Positions 17,905 to 26,503 of a stretch of DNA of 64,000 nt are shown here, in pieces. Below the pieces are notes generated by a model. That model searched no databases. It saw nothing but the letters and a program-made list of their open reading frames with translations, and was not told the origin of the DNA. The DNA lies in assembly GCA_016188575.1 (NCBI GenBank), contig JACPHN010000150.1:24828-88827 (forward strand), written 5' to 3'. Every line of letters starts with the position of its first letter. Within the stretch, counting starts at the first letter, position 1. This DNA comes from Candidatus Schekmanbacteria bacterium. Its GTDB lineage: Bacteria; CSSED10-310; JACPHN01. A program made the translations under genes and the position numbers.

Positions 17905-18887
17905 TACGGACCCAGCTTTCGCCGCAACGTCCCGTCGGGCGCAAAAACCCACACCGCGTTTGCCAGGGCATCCACCGCATAGACCTCGCCCTTGGCGCCC
18001 ACGGCCAGATTCACGATCTGCCACTCTTGTTTTCGCGGCAGTGCGAGCTCACGCAGGAACTGCCCCGCGGCGGAAAAAGCCTGAATGCGCCGGTTCGCCA
18101 TGTCTCCAACGTACACCGTGCCGGACGCGCGATCGACCGCCAGGGCAATGGGGTGCGCGAGCTCGCCGGGACCGCGGCCGTAGGCGCCGACGGTCTGCCG
18201 GTACGTCAGCTCCAGCTCGCCTGCCGGCAGGATCTCCAACTGGAACTGCTGGTAGTAGCTATTGGTGGAATCGAGCACGTAGACGAGGTGGCCGGGAGAG
18301 TGGACGGCCACGTCCGTCACTTGCAGAAACAGGCCCGCGCCGGTTCCCGCCTTGCCGAAAAATGTGCGCTGCAACGTCCCGGCTGCAGCGAAGACGCGCA
18401 GCGTATTTGTCCCATTGTCCGCCACATAGACCCGCCCGTCGTCGTCGAGCGCGATCCCATAAGGATGCCGCTGCACGTCATCCTTGCCGTAATCGGCTCC
18501 CCCGATCTCGCGCAGAAGCTCGCCTTCGGGCGAAAAAACCAGAGCGCCGTCGTGCGCCCGATCTCTGCCGCCATCGGCGGGGATCTTGTTGCACAGGTAG
18601 AGATTCCCGCGCGCATCGAGAGTCAGATCCCACGACTTGAACAGGTCGCCGCCGCGCGTGCCGAGCCGCCCGAAGGCGCCGAGCAGCTCGCCGCTCGCCG
18701 CGAGTCTTACGACGCGGTGATTGCCATTATCGAGCACATAGACGCTGCCGTCCGGCACTGCAGCGACGCCCGTGGGGCGATTGAGCGGCAGCGGTTGCCA
18801 GCAGGCAGCGCTCACCGCGCAGAGAAGCACAGCCAGTCCCGTACCCCTTCTGACTTTCGCCGCTGCAGCGCTTTCGCCGCTGCCCAT
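17904..18887 (-). CDS. NHL-repeat beta-propeller protein, probably exported
   Basis: The 327-residue protein has a hydrophobic N-terminal segment (about 17-29) ending 'SAACWQP', possibly a lipoprotein or signal-peptide site, though position -3 (Ser) is unusual for a lipobox. Six or so NHL blades follow, with recurrent '[20 protein letters not shown]', '[20 protein letters not shown]' and '[20 protein letters not shown]'-type units. NHL propellers bind protein, sugar or RNA ligands. It is translationally coupled (TAATG) to the poly-HAMP receptor, so it could be the periplasmic ligand-binding partner of that receptor; this is inference from context. Confidence 0.8.
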   Translation of the reverse strand: MGSGESAAAAKVRRGTGLAVLLCAVSAACWQPLPLNRPTGVAAVPDGSVYVLDNGNHRVVRLAASGELLGAFGRLGTRGGDLFKSWDLTLDARGNLYLCNKIPADGGRDRAHDGALVFSPEGELLREIGGADYGKDDVQRHPYGIALDDDGRVYVADNGTNTLRVFAAAGTLQRTFFGKAGTGAGLFLQVTDVAVHSPGHLVYVLDSTNSYYQQFQLEILPAGELELTYRQTVGAYGRGPGELAHPIALAVDRASGTVYVGDMANRRIQAFSAAGQFLRELALPRKQEWQIVNLAVGAKGEVYAVDALANAVWVFAPDGTLRRKLGP

Positions 18888-18977
18888 AACCGGCAGCGGG
18901 GAGCGCGGGCCCGATGGCAGCCGAACCCGCGGTCGCCTCGAGAATGATGCGATCAGCAGCAGATCGGTCTCCTGGTC

Positions 18978-20750
18978 TCAGTCTGCGCTGGTGGATTCGA
19001 TGGCGTCGATCTTGATGCCGATCTTGTCGCCCGCTCCCCCGGCGCTGTAGGCCGTGCCCTTGATGATGACCTCGGCACCTTCCTGTTTGGCCTGCTTGAG
19101 CAGGCTGTGGGCTTCGGTGCCACTCTGCACGTACAGCAGGATATCTCGGCTCTCGTCGCGGAACGCCAGCCAGCCCTTGTCGCGGGCGACCCCCGAGGCT
19201 GCCGGTAGGTAGTATGAAGACATGTCCTGGTCGCCGACTTTTGCCGTGACCATGACGCTCATGCCCTTGTCAGCGGCGGCGACGATCGGGCCGACCATTT
19301 TTTGAGCGCGCTTGAGATCGGCCCACTGCACTTCCTGGTATTCCTTCGCAGCGGCGACCACCGTCTGGCTCTGGTACTCCTGGAACTTGCCATCGACGCC
19401 ATTGAGCTGGGCGCCCTTGCCGGGGAGGTTTTCAGCGAACAACATCAGGCCGGCAAGGTCGGCTCCGGGATCCCAGACCGGGGCAAAGTTGACCTTCCCG
19501 GTGCCGGCAGAGCCGGCCAACGGCATGCCCAGCATGGAGCGCCACGAGGTCATGGTATCCATGGTGACCTTGCCACCGCCTTGCGACGCAATCTGGTTGA
19601 AGAACTTGTCGAGGAAGAAGGTGTCTACCGACTTGAGCTTGGGCTCACCATTCACGTTGCCGCGGCTCTGCTTGCTGCACTGATACTGCTTCTTGCACTT
19701 CTCGCCTTCGAGCTGCGTGACGTCGTCGAGAATCAATACGCCTTTGGTGGCGGCGGCATCGAGATAGTGGTACGCACCCGAAGCGTGGCCGAAGAAGACG
19801 TTTCCAACATAGCGCCCGAAGCGGTTATCGAACATGTTGCCTATACCATAACCGGAGAAGCCAAAGATGTTGTCTATGACTGTGAGCTGGGTTTGGCGTC
19901 CCTGGTATAGGTTATAGTTGTGGCCGTTCATCTCCCAGTCAAAGAGCAACGTGTTGTTCTTGATCAGCGCACATCCACCCTTGGGGGCGGTGGCCTGATC
20001 AAAGTTTCCAACGGTGAGGTCGATACTTTCCATCAAGGTATTGACGATGATGGTGTTTGACACCTCGCTCCAGTCGTCGCTCATGACGCCGAGCTCGTCT
20101 TTGTCGGGTTTGGTGCCGAGGGCGTTGATCCGGATGCCTGGTCCGCCGGTGTTGACAATGATGCAGTTGCGCACCTTGGCGCCGGGCTTGCTGAGCTCGA
20201 TGGCCGGCGTGCCCAGGGGGCCATCCTTCAGGCTGAGGTCCTCGTTGGGCTTGTAGCGGTAGCGCGTGAAGGAATCAATCACGAAGCCATCGATGATGGT
20301 GCCGGTGTGGTCACCCTCACCGCGTACCATGGCGGTGCCGTCGTAGGAGCCCTTGTAGCCGGGGACCTGGTAGCGTTCAATGAGCGCCTTGCAGCGCGCG
20401 CTGTCCCGGCACATGGTGGGGTCGGGGTCCTCGCCCTGCATCAGGCGCGTGAGGTGCTTGAACGGGTGCCGCTCGGTAAAATCCTTGTTGTAGCCGCCCA
20501 CCATGGTGAGATTCGGCTTGGCGATCTTCCACTTGCCGGAGCTCGCAGCCCCAAAGTACAACCCCGCGGCCACGTGAATGACGTCACCCGAATACGCATC
20601 CCGCAAGGCGAGGTCGGGGTCTCCGTAAGGATTCTCCTTGGTCCCATTGCCGTTGGAACCGGCGCGCACGTAGATATCTTTCGCCACGGCTGCTTGGCTG
20701 AGGCACAGGATCGCCAGGCTGCTCAACAAGGCAACGCTCATCCTTCGCAT
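18978..20750 (-). CDS. Secreted right-handed beta-helix protein
   Basis: The start is ATG 20750 (MRRMSVALLSSLAIL), preceded by GGAGGAG; the frame is open upstream, but a signal peptide cut near 'AVA-KDI' fits this start. The 590-residue protein opens with 'DIYVRAGSNGNGTKENPYGD' and 'DVIHVAAGLYFG', the DUF1565-like entry to a parallel beta-helix, and continues with short repeating strands rich in Asn and Gly. The last ~110 residues look like a separate small beta-barrel domain ('SVMVTAKVGDQDM', 'EVIIKGTAYS'). No catalytic motif is recognisable. Similar proteins are often surface or polysaccharide-associated. It is 90 bases upstream of the NHL gene on the same strand. Confidence 0.7.
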   Translation of the reverse strand: MRRMSVALLSSLAILCLSQAAVAKDIYVRAGSNGNGTKENPYGDPDLALRDAYSGDVIHVAAGLYFGAASSGKWKIAKPNLTMVGGYNKDFTERHPFKHLTRLMQGEDPDPTMCRDSARCKALIERYQVPGYKGSYDGTAMVRGEGDHTGTIIDGFVIDSFTRYRYKPNEDLSLKDGPLGTPAIELSKPGAKVRNCIIVNTGGPGIRINALGTKPDKDELGVMSDDWSEVSNTIIVNTLMESIDLTVGNFDQATAPKGGCALIKNNTLLFDWEMNGHNYNLYQGRQTQLTVIDNIFGFSGYGIGNMFDNRFGRYVGNVFFGHASGAYHYLDAAATKGVLILDDVTQLEGEKCKKQYQCSKQSRGNVNGEPKLKSVDTFFLDKFFNQIASQGGGKVTMDTMTSWRSMLGMPLAGSAGTGKVNFAPVWDPGADLAGLMLFAENLPGKGAQLNGVDGKFQEYQSQTVVAAAKEYQEVQWADLKRAQKMVGPIVAAADKGMSVMVTAKVGDQDMSSYYLPAASGVARDKGWLAFRDESRDILLYVQSGTEAHSLLKQAKQEGAEVIIKGTAYSAGGAGDKIGIKIDAIESTSAD

Positions 20751-21194
20751 CGTCTCCTCCTCCGCATGGGCCAGCGCCGCGCCGGAGCGCCACATCTTGT
20801 GGCGCAGGTTCGCCAGAGTCCACGGCCGCACGATGGCGCGCGCCGTCCGCAACGTCGCTACCACAGTAACTCATGAACACCTACGCCTCGTCTTCTGGCA
20901 GGAGCCCTGCGACGACCGTTCCTCACCGAGGTGGCGATGGTCGCGCGGTTCAAGGCCCGATTCGTAGCTGCGCCGGGAGGGCGTGTCAAGTCCTCCGACA
21001 ATCCTGGATTCACTGCTTGTTTGACCGCGAGCGGCGGGGAAAACGCATCACGAAGACCCTCCACTACCTTCCCCCGCACCCGGCGGGAGGGAGGACGGCG
21101 GGCGGCCGTCCCCGCCGCGACCTTGCCTCGCCGCCGCGGCGGCGGTATACCGCTCGCAACCTGTCACGGAAGGATTGCTCCAAGGAACCTGCCC
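20751..21194. other. Divergent intergenic region upstream of tyrS
   Basis: These 444 bases separate the leftward beta-helix gene from the rightward tyrS. No gene is supported here; the tyrS frame is open into it but without protein-like content. It holds one copy of the dispersed intergenic repeat (21038-21100) and a GC-rich palindrome (GCCGCCGCGGCGGC) at about 21129-21145. No T-box leader or tRNA-like element was recognised. Confidence 0.5.
21038..21100. repeat. Dispersed intergenic repeat, copy A
   Basis: A stretch starting GGAAAACGCATCACGAAGAC and running into a C-rich tract then GGCGGGAGGGA closely resembles 26313-26380. Both are intergenic and both can pair C-rich with G-rich halves. 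Confidence 0.55.
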
Positions 21195-22436
21195 ATGCTC
21201 TCGATCGATGATCAGATTGCCGTCTTTCGCCGCGGCGCGACCGCGATCCTGCCGGACGAGGAAGCGCTGCGCAAGAAGCTCATCCAGGGGCGGACCCTGC
21301 GCCTGAAGCTCGGCGTGGACCCTACCAAACCGGACCTGCACCTCGGCCACACCGTGCAGCTTCGCAAGGCCCGGCAGTTGCAGGATCTCGGTCATCACCT
21401 CGATTTCATCATCGGCAACTTCACCGCGATGGTGGGAGATCCAACGGGGCAATCGGCGACTCGCCCGGCGCTCGGCGCCGCAGATGTCGACGCGTGCGCC
21501 CGGACCTACGTCGAGCAGGCCTTTCGCATTCTCGACCCGGCGCGCACGACCGTCTGGTACAACGCGGACTGGCTCGCGCCGCTGACGATGCGGGAAGTCA
21601 TCGATCTGGCCAGTCGCGTCACTGTCGCCCGCATCCTCGAACGCGACGACTTTCTCAAGCGCTTTCAGGCCAGTCAGCCGATTCACCTTCACGAGCTGCT
21701 GTACCCGCTCTTGCAGGCCTACGATTCCGTGCATCTGCGCTCCGACGTGGAGCTCGGCGGGACCGATCAGACCTTCAATCTCCTGACCGCGCGCACGGTG
21801 CAGGAACGTTTTGGGGGCGAGGCCCAGGTGGTGCTCACGATGCCGCTCCTGCGCGGCACCGATGGGGACAAGAAGATGTCCAAGAGCCTCGGGAATGCCG
21901 TCGGTATTACCGATGCGCCACTGGAGATGTATTCAAGAGTGCTGTCGATACCCGACGACGTGATGCGGGAGTGGTTCGAGCTGGTGACTGAGGCGCCGCT
22001 GGCAGATATCGAGGGGCTTTTCGCGGCGCTTGCCGCCGGGTCGCGGCACCCCAAGGACGTCAAGAAACTGCTGGCGCGCAGCATCGTCGCCATGTACGCC
22101 GGACCGGACGAGAGCGAACCGGCGGAGCGCGAGTGGGAGAAGATCCACGAGGTGCGCGCCTTCCACGCCCCCGAGGACACGCAACCCTTTGCCCCGCCGG
22201 CGGTGGGCGAAGCACCGGCTGCTGCGCTGCGGTTGCTCGACCTCGCAGCGGCTGCCGGGTTTACCGCCAAGAGCGGGGAACCGCTTTCCCGCAGCGAGCT
22301 TCGCAGGCTCATTGAACAGGGCGGAGTCGCCGTCGATGGCGAGGCGGTTCGCGACTTTTCCGCGCAAATCGCGCTCCGTGACGGGCTCGTGCTCTCCAAA
22401 GGCAACAAGGTTTTTCGCCGTCTTCGCTTGCCGTGA
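21195..22436 (+). CDS. tyrS: Tyrosyl-tRNA synthetase
   Basis: The start is ATG 21195 (MLSIDDQIAVF), with AAGGA upstream, giving 413 residues. The class I signature HLGH (49-52, in 'PDLHLGHTVQL') and 'KMSKS' (about 230, in 'DGDKKMSKSLGN') are both intact. Tyrosine-pocket elements 'GGTDQTFNLL' are seen, and an S4 RNA-binding domain ends the protein ('LRRLIEQGGVAVDG'). The enzyme charges tRNA-Tyr with tyrosine. Overall it resembles the TyrZ-like bacterial branch. It converges with the methyltransferase gene downstream. Confidence 0.95.
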   Translation: MLSIDDQIAVFRRGATAILPDEEALRKKLIQGRTLRLKLGVDPTKPDLHLGHTVQLRKARQLQDLGHHLDFIIGNFTAMVGDPTGQSATRPALGAADVDACARTYVEQAFRILDPARTTVWYNADWLAPLTMREVIDLASRVTVARILERDDFLKRFQASQPIHLHELLYPLLQAYDSVHLRSDVELGGTDQTFNLLTARTVQERFGGEAQVVLTMPLLRGTDGDKKMSKSLGNAVGITDAPLEMYSRVLSIPDDVMREWFELVTEAPLADIEGLFAALAAGSRHPKDVKKLLARSIVAMYAGPDESEPAEREWEKIHEVRAFHAPEDTQPFAPPAVGEAPAAALRLLDLAAAAGFTAKSGEPLSRSELRRLIEQGGVAVDGEAVRDFSAQIALRDGLVLSKGNKVFRRLRLP

Positions 22437-22466
22437 GCGGCCCTGGCGGTGGGCGCGCCGCCGCGG

Positions 22467-23282
22467 CTACGAACGAGCCTTCAAGACCGTAATCATCCGC
22501 CAGCTCTTCGGGTCGTCGTCAAACGGCGCGCCGGCCGCATAGCGACCATGCTGGGAGGCAATATCGAACGCCGCGGAGAGCTCCACCGCCGCGGCCATCT
22601 CCGTCGCGAGCCATAGCTTTGTAGCCACAAGGTCCGTGCAGGTCTGCGGCTCGCACCCCGGCGCCTCGATGCGATAGGTAACCGTGTTGCGGCAAACCAG
22701 GGTGATGGGGTCCAGGTAGTCGTCCGGGCTTCCCCAGCACGTCGTCACGCGCAGGTGTTCATCCTGCTGCGTCCACTCCGTCAGGACGGTGGAGCCCGGC
22801 TGAAATACCCCGCGAGGATGGGATTGCTCGATGATGTAGATCCCGCCGGGGATCAGGGCGCGGCGCACTGCCCTCAGGTGGCGCACCATGTCGGCGACGG
22901 AGAGGATGTGCGCGGCGGAGTCCAACAGGCACAGCGCCAGTGCGAACGGCGCATCCTGCTCCAGGTCGAAGTCAATCATGTCCGCGCGGTACACGGCCAG
23001 CGCCACGCCGGCGGCCGCAGCGCGGGCGCGCGCGAAGTCACACATTTCCGCCGAGAGGTCGAGCGCTGCCGCGCGCAGTCCCCGCCTGGCCGCTTCGACC
23101 GCGTGCCGCGCCGGCCCCGCGGCCAACTCCAGCACGGAGCCCGGTTGCTCGAGGCCCGCCGCCGCTGCCCAGGCGAGATGCACGCTGAGCTCGGCAGGCA
23201 CGTCGCGATACCCAAAGGCCACGTCGTAGATGTCCGGGCGAGCGTACAGGGTCGCCTCCGCTTCCCGCTGTGCGCGCATCAT
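22467..23282 (-). CDS. SAM-dependent class I methyltransferase
   Basis: The start is ATG 23282, because it overlaps the stop of the upstream small gene (ATGA); a second ATG follows directly at 23279. The 271-residue protein has a Rossmann methyltransferase core: motif I 'VLELAAGPARHAVEAARRG', the acidic 'ALDLSAEM', and 'RADMIDFDLEQDAPFALALC' as post-motif strands. The substrate is not evident. The C-terminal half resembles small-molecule methyltransferases ('GGIYIIEQSHP'). It forms a cluster with the DUF4177-like and M19 dipeptidase genes. Confidence 0.8.
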   Translation of the reverse strand: MMRAQREAEATLYARPDIYDVAFGYRDVPAELSVHLAWAAAAGLEQPGSVLELAAGPARHAVEAARRGLRAAALDLSAEMCDFARARAAAAGVALAVYRADMIDFDLEQDAPFALALCLLDSAAHILSVADMVRHLRAVRRALIPGGIYIIEQSHPRGVFQPGSTVLTEWTQQDEHLRVTTCWGSPDDYLDPITLVCRNTVTYRIEAPGCEPQTCTDLVATKLWLATEMAAAVELSAAFDIASQHGRYAAGAPFDDDPKSWRMITVLKARS

Positions 23283-23494
23283 GCCGTTGCCTCGCCTTTG
23301 GGCCGCATCATGACCGCGTAAAACACCGTAGGATCCGTCGTGCCCTCGGCGAAGTGCGCGTTGACCATCTGCCAGCCGTCCTCGCCGAGCTTGTTCAGGT
23401 ACGCTTCGATGTCCTCGATGCGCCGCGCCTTGAACATTCCGGGCTTTTCGACCTCGAGTGAGCTGACCAGGCGATACTCCCACTTTGCTGCCAT
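23279..23494 (-). CDS. Small DUF4177-like protein (71 aa)
   Basis: ATG 23494 opens a 71-residue protein with the feel of the DUF4177 family: 'WEYRLVSSL' at the start, then 'LNKLGEDGWQMVNAHF' and a final beta strand 'VFYAVMMRP'. Function of the family is unknown. Its stop overlaps the methyltransferase start (ATGA), and it begins 5 bases after the M19 dipeptidase stop, so the three genes form a tight operon. Confidence 0.7.
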   Translation of the reverse strand: MAAKWEYRLVSSLEVEKPGMFKARRIEDIEAYLNKLGEDGWQMVNAHFAEGTTDPTVFYAVMMRPKGEATA

Positions 23495-23499
23495 GTCCA

Positions 23500-24501
23500 C
23501 TACTCCGCTGTGAATGTAGTTCGGTTCCTGACGCCGAGCGTCCGGCGCAGCAGGCGAACCGCGTTGTCGCCCGCGATCTTGCGGGCAGGCTCGTCGCCGA
23601 GTCGCTTGGCGAGCTGCTCCACCAGGAGCGGCAGACCCGTGACGTCCCTGATCGGATCGACGGTCGATATGAATGCGTCCATGTCGCTTCCGATACACAC
23701 GCAGTCAGGGCCGCCGATTGTCGCGATGTGCTCGGCGTGGCGGACCACGTCCGCGATCGTGCCGCGCCACAGCTTACCCGTAAGATACCGTTTGAAGAGA
23801 ATGAGACCGATCAGCCCTCCGCGGTCTGCGATCGCACGAATCTGCTCGTCACTGAGGTTGCGCGGGTGGTCACAAAGGGCGCGGCAGCCGCCGTGCGAGG
23901 ACAGCACCGGCCCCGCCGTCAGGTCCAACACCTCCCAGAACGCACCGGACGCGAGGTGCGCGAGGTCCGGCAGGATCCCCGCCGCGTCCATGGTGGCCAC
24001 GACCTTTCTGCCGAATGCCGTCAGTCGCCGCTTACCGTGCGGGTCTGTGTGGCAAGATGGACCGATGAGGTTATCCGTGAAATGGAGCAACGTCATGTAC
24101 CAGGCGCCCCATTCGGCGAGGTGCCAGACGCGGCTCGCGTCGTCGCCGATCGCGTGCCCGCCCTCGACGCCAAGAATCCCGGCGATCTTGCCAGCGGCGA
24201 GGCAGCGGTCGAGCTGGCCCGCGCTCCGCACCCAGCGCAGCCGCTCGGGATTGCGTTCGGCGAGATCACCGAATGCCCCGAAGTTGGCCAGCGTCCCCTC
24301 CCAGCAGTCTCTCCATGGGTAACTCCACGGGACGTACGTCGCGAAACCGAGAACGTCGACGCCGGCGTCCCACGCCCTCGCCAGATCCACCTGGTTGCCA
24401 CCGGGGTGCAACACGCTCGGTGGCCGCCGCCGATAGGAGAGGTCCCGGCCAAAGAAGACCGAGCTCACGAGAGCATGAGTATGAATGTCGGCGAGGATCA
24501 C
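23500..24501 (-). CDS. Membrane dipeptidase, peptidase family M19
   Basis: The 333-residue protein starts with GTG (MILADIHTHAL) and carries the metal ligands of renal-type dipeptidases: 'DIHTH' at the N-terminus, the bridging Glu in 'GVEGGHAI', 'LLHFTDN', and 'SHGGCRALCDHPRNLSD' (usually S.S..H..R..D). The family hydrolyses dipeptides, including D-amino-acid ones, in a zinc-dependent TIM barrel. No signal peptide is seen, so it is probably cytoplasmic. It heads an operon with the DUF4177-like gene and the methyltransferase, and diverges from the thioredoxin-fold lipoprotein. Confidence 0.88.
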   Translation of the reverse strand: MILADIHTHALVSSVFFGRDLSYRRRPPSVLHPGGNQVDLARAWDAGVDVLGFATYVPWSYPWRDCWEGTLANFGAFGDLAERNPERLRWVRSAGQLDRCLAAGKIAGILGVEGGHAIGDDASRVWHLAEWGAWYMTLLHFTDNLIGPSCHTDPHGKRRLTAFGRKVVATMDAAGILPDLAHLASGAFWEVLDLTAGPVLSSHGGCRALCDHPRNLSDEQIRAIADRGGLIGLILFKRYLTGKLWRGTIADVVRHAEHIATIGGPDCVCIGSDMDAFISTVDPIRDVTGLPLLVEQLAKRLGDEPARKIAGDNAVRLLRRTLGVRNRTTFTAE

Positions 24502-24621
24502 GTCCGCGCTTTCCGGTTCGAGGATCTCGCGACATTAGCATCCAGCGTCCTGCTTGGCAATGGCGCGAGGCCTTGCTATACTTTCCCACTGCACAATTCT
24601 GAATGCAGCAGGAGCCCTCCC

Positions 24622-26205
24622 ATGTTCACCGATCCCTCGCGTTTTCCTTCCCGGCCCGTCCCGTCGCGGCGGGGAAGCCCCCGTGCTGTCTCCTTGGCGC
24701 TGCTTGCGGCGACCGCCACCCTCGCTTTGGTCATGACCGCGGCATGCGGAGGTGAGGCACAGCAGGGCAGCGCGGGCGGTCAGGCTTCGGGCGCTTCCGC
24801 GGCCGCGGAAACGACGACCGGGACCGCTTCTGTCGGGGCGCTCGCGGGCGCGGCGAGCGCCGCCACCGCTGTGGCGCCCGTAGCTTCCGGCGCGGCGGTC
24901 ACGATCGAAGCCTATCTCGACCCGTCGGATCCCGCCGGCAAGATGTATCTCGCCGAAACCATGCCGAAAATCGCCCAGCGGTATTCCGGACAGGTGGCGA
25001 CCAACGTGCACGCGCTGCCGCGGCCTCAGCTCCAGGAGTCCATTCAGATCGCCGAAGCGCTCTTCTGCGCCGGCGAGCAGGGCAAGTACGACTCCTTTCT
25101 TGACAAGATCATCGCGTCCCAGGAGCTACCGAGCGAAGAGTGGGTGAAAAAAACCGGCACGGCCGCTGGCGTCGACCCCGCGGCGCTCCAGGAGTGCATC
25201 GGCAAGGGAACTGGGCGAGAGCTCGTAAAGAAGGCCTTTGCAGCCGCGCAGGAGGCGCGGATCCGAGCGCTGCCGACGTTCATCGTCGCAGGTGAGCGCA
25301 TCGAGTCGATGTGGGCGACCGAGGTGGCCCTGAACACCCTCGACCGCCTCCTTGGCAGGGAGTCGGAGATTGAGCCGATCAAGCTCACGGTCGTCTACGA
25401 CCCCGCCTGCCAGTCGTGCAAGGACGAGGACTTCCTCGCCGAGATCCAGCGCAACGTCTACCCGAAGCTCGATGCCAAGCGGCTGGCGTCAGACTCCATG
25501 GAAGGCGCGTCGCTGCTCAAGCAGGCTGGCATTACCGCGCTTCCCGCCTTTCTGTTCGATCCGGCGATCGAATCGGTTTCCTCCTTCGCGGGCATTCGGC
25601 CCATGTTCGAGAAGCGCCCCCAAGGTCTCTACATCACTCCGGCACAGTATCCGGGGCCGATCACGCTGGCCGCGACTCCGAGCATCGAGCTCGCGGTGAA
25701 CCGCGGGTCGGCCGAAGCTCCTGTGGTGGTTACCGAGTTTTCGGATTTCCTCTGCCCGCACTGCAAGCACTTTGCGGAGACGATTGCCCCCGGGCTGATG
25801 GAGAAATTCGTCGACACGGGCAAGGTCAGATTTCAGTTCTTTCCCTTTCCGCTCGGCGACAATCGCGTGGTTTACTCACAGGCGGCGCTTTGCGTAGGAA
25901 AGCTCAAGAGCGATGCGTTTTGGGGGTATCACGACGCGCTGTTTGCAAATCAGGAGCGCCTGGACCGGAACGTCGCAATCGAGCTGGCCGAAAAGGCCGG
26001 GCTGGCCAGGCCGGCGTTCGAGCAATGCCTGGAGGACAAGGGGCTGACCGAGCAGATCAAGACCACCAAGAACAAGATTGCGGACGAGCAGTTCGTGACG
26101 TCGACTCCGACGCTCTACGTAAATCGCCTGCGGGTGAAGGGAATTCACTCTGTCGACGAGCTCGCCCGCTATATCGATGAGCAGGCGCCGCGCGGCGGCA
26201 AGTGA
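24622..26205 (+). CDS. Lipoprotein with three tandem thioredoxin/DsbA-like folds
   Basis: The start is ATG 24622 (MFTDPSRFPSR), with AGGAG before it; the frame upstream is antisense to the M19 gene. The 527-residue product has a lipobox with Cys42 (LVMTAAC) and an Ala/Gly/Thr-rich tether to about residue 92. Module 1 (93-245) has a DsbA-like shape and cis-Pro loop 'RALPTF' but no CXXC (LDPSDPAG sits there). Module 2 (252-335) has CQSC (263-266) and 'TALPAF'. Module 3 (355-527) is a full DsbA-like domain with CPHC (378-381) and 'TSTPTLY'. It should act in periplasmic thiol-disulfide exchange. The multiheme cytochrome gene follows directly. Confidence 0.85.
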   Translation: MFTDPSRFPSRPVPSRRGSPRAVSLALLAATATLALVMTAACGGEAQQGSAGGQASGASAAAETTTGTASVGALAGAASAATAVAPVASGAAVTIEAYLDPSDPAGKMYLAETMPKIAQRYSGQVATNVHALPRPQLQESIQIAEALFCAGEQGKYDSFLDKIIASQELPSEEWVKKTGTAAGVDPAALQECIGKGTGRELVKKAFAAAQEARIRALPTFIVAGERIESMWATEVALNTLDRLLGRESEIEPIKLTVVYDPACQSCKDEDFLAEIQRNVYPKLDAKRLASDSMEGASLLKQAGITALPAFLFDPAIESVSSFAGIRPMFEKRPQGLYITPAQYPGPITLAATPSIELAVNRGSAEAPVVVTEFSDFLCPHCKHFAETIAPGLMEKFVDTGKVRFQFFPFPLGDNRVVYSQAALCVGKLKSDAFWGYHDALFANQERLDRNVAIELAEKAGLARPAFEQCLEDKGLTEQIKTTKNKIADEQFVTSTPTLYVNRLRVKGIHSVDELARYIDEQAPRGGK

Positions 26206-26503
26206 CGCTCTTGGCGATTCCGAGTGCCCCGGCAGTACCGTGACCGCGCCTGAGTCCAGCGCTTCGTACCTCTCGTCCGTGAGTCCCCCGCCTGTTCGCC
26301 TAGCGACTGTTCGGAAAGCGCATCACGAAGACCCCCCACCTCACCTTCCCCCGCCACCGAGGGGAGGGACGGAAGGGGGTGCAGTCGCCTGGACTCTGAC
26401 CCGGCGGTGGATTCAGGCGCCGCCCCCCGCCTGCGGGGGGCGGGGCATAGGGGGGCGCGGTCGCGTCGACATCAGGGCGGCGGCGGTCGGCGCCGCGGTG
26501 ATC
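26206..26503. other. Short intergenic stretch with a dispersed repeat
   Basis: This ~298-base gap holds one copy of the dispersed repeat (26313-26380) and GC-rich palindromes such as CCCCGCCTGCGGGGGGCGGGG near 26425-26445. The cytochrome frame is open through it, but the translated residues look non-coding. Confidence 0.45.
26313..26380. repeat. Dispersed intergenic repeat, copy B
   Basis: GGAAAGCGCATCACGAAGAC, followed by a C-rich tract and GAGGGGAGGGA, matches the copy at 21038-21100 over most of its length. Confidence 0.55.
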
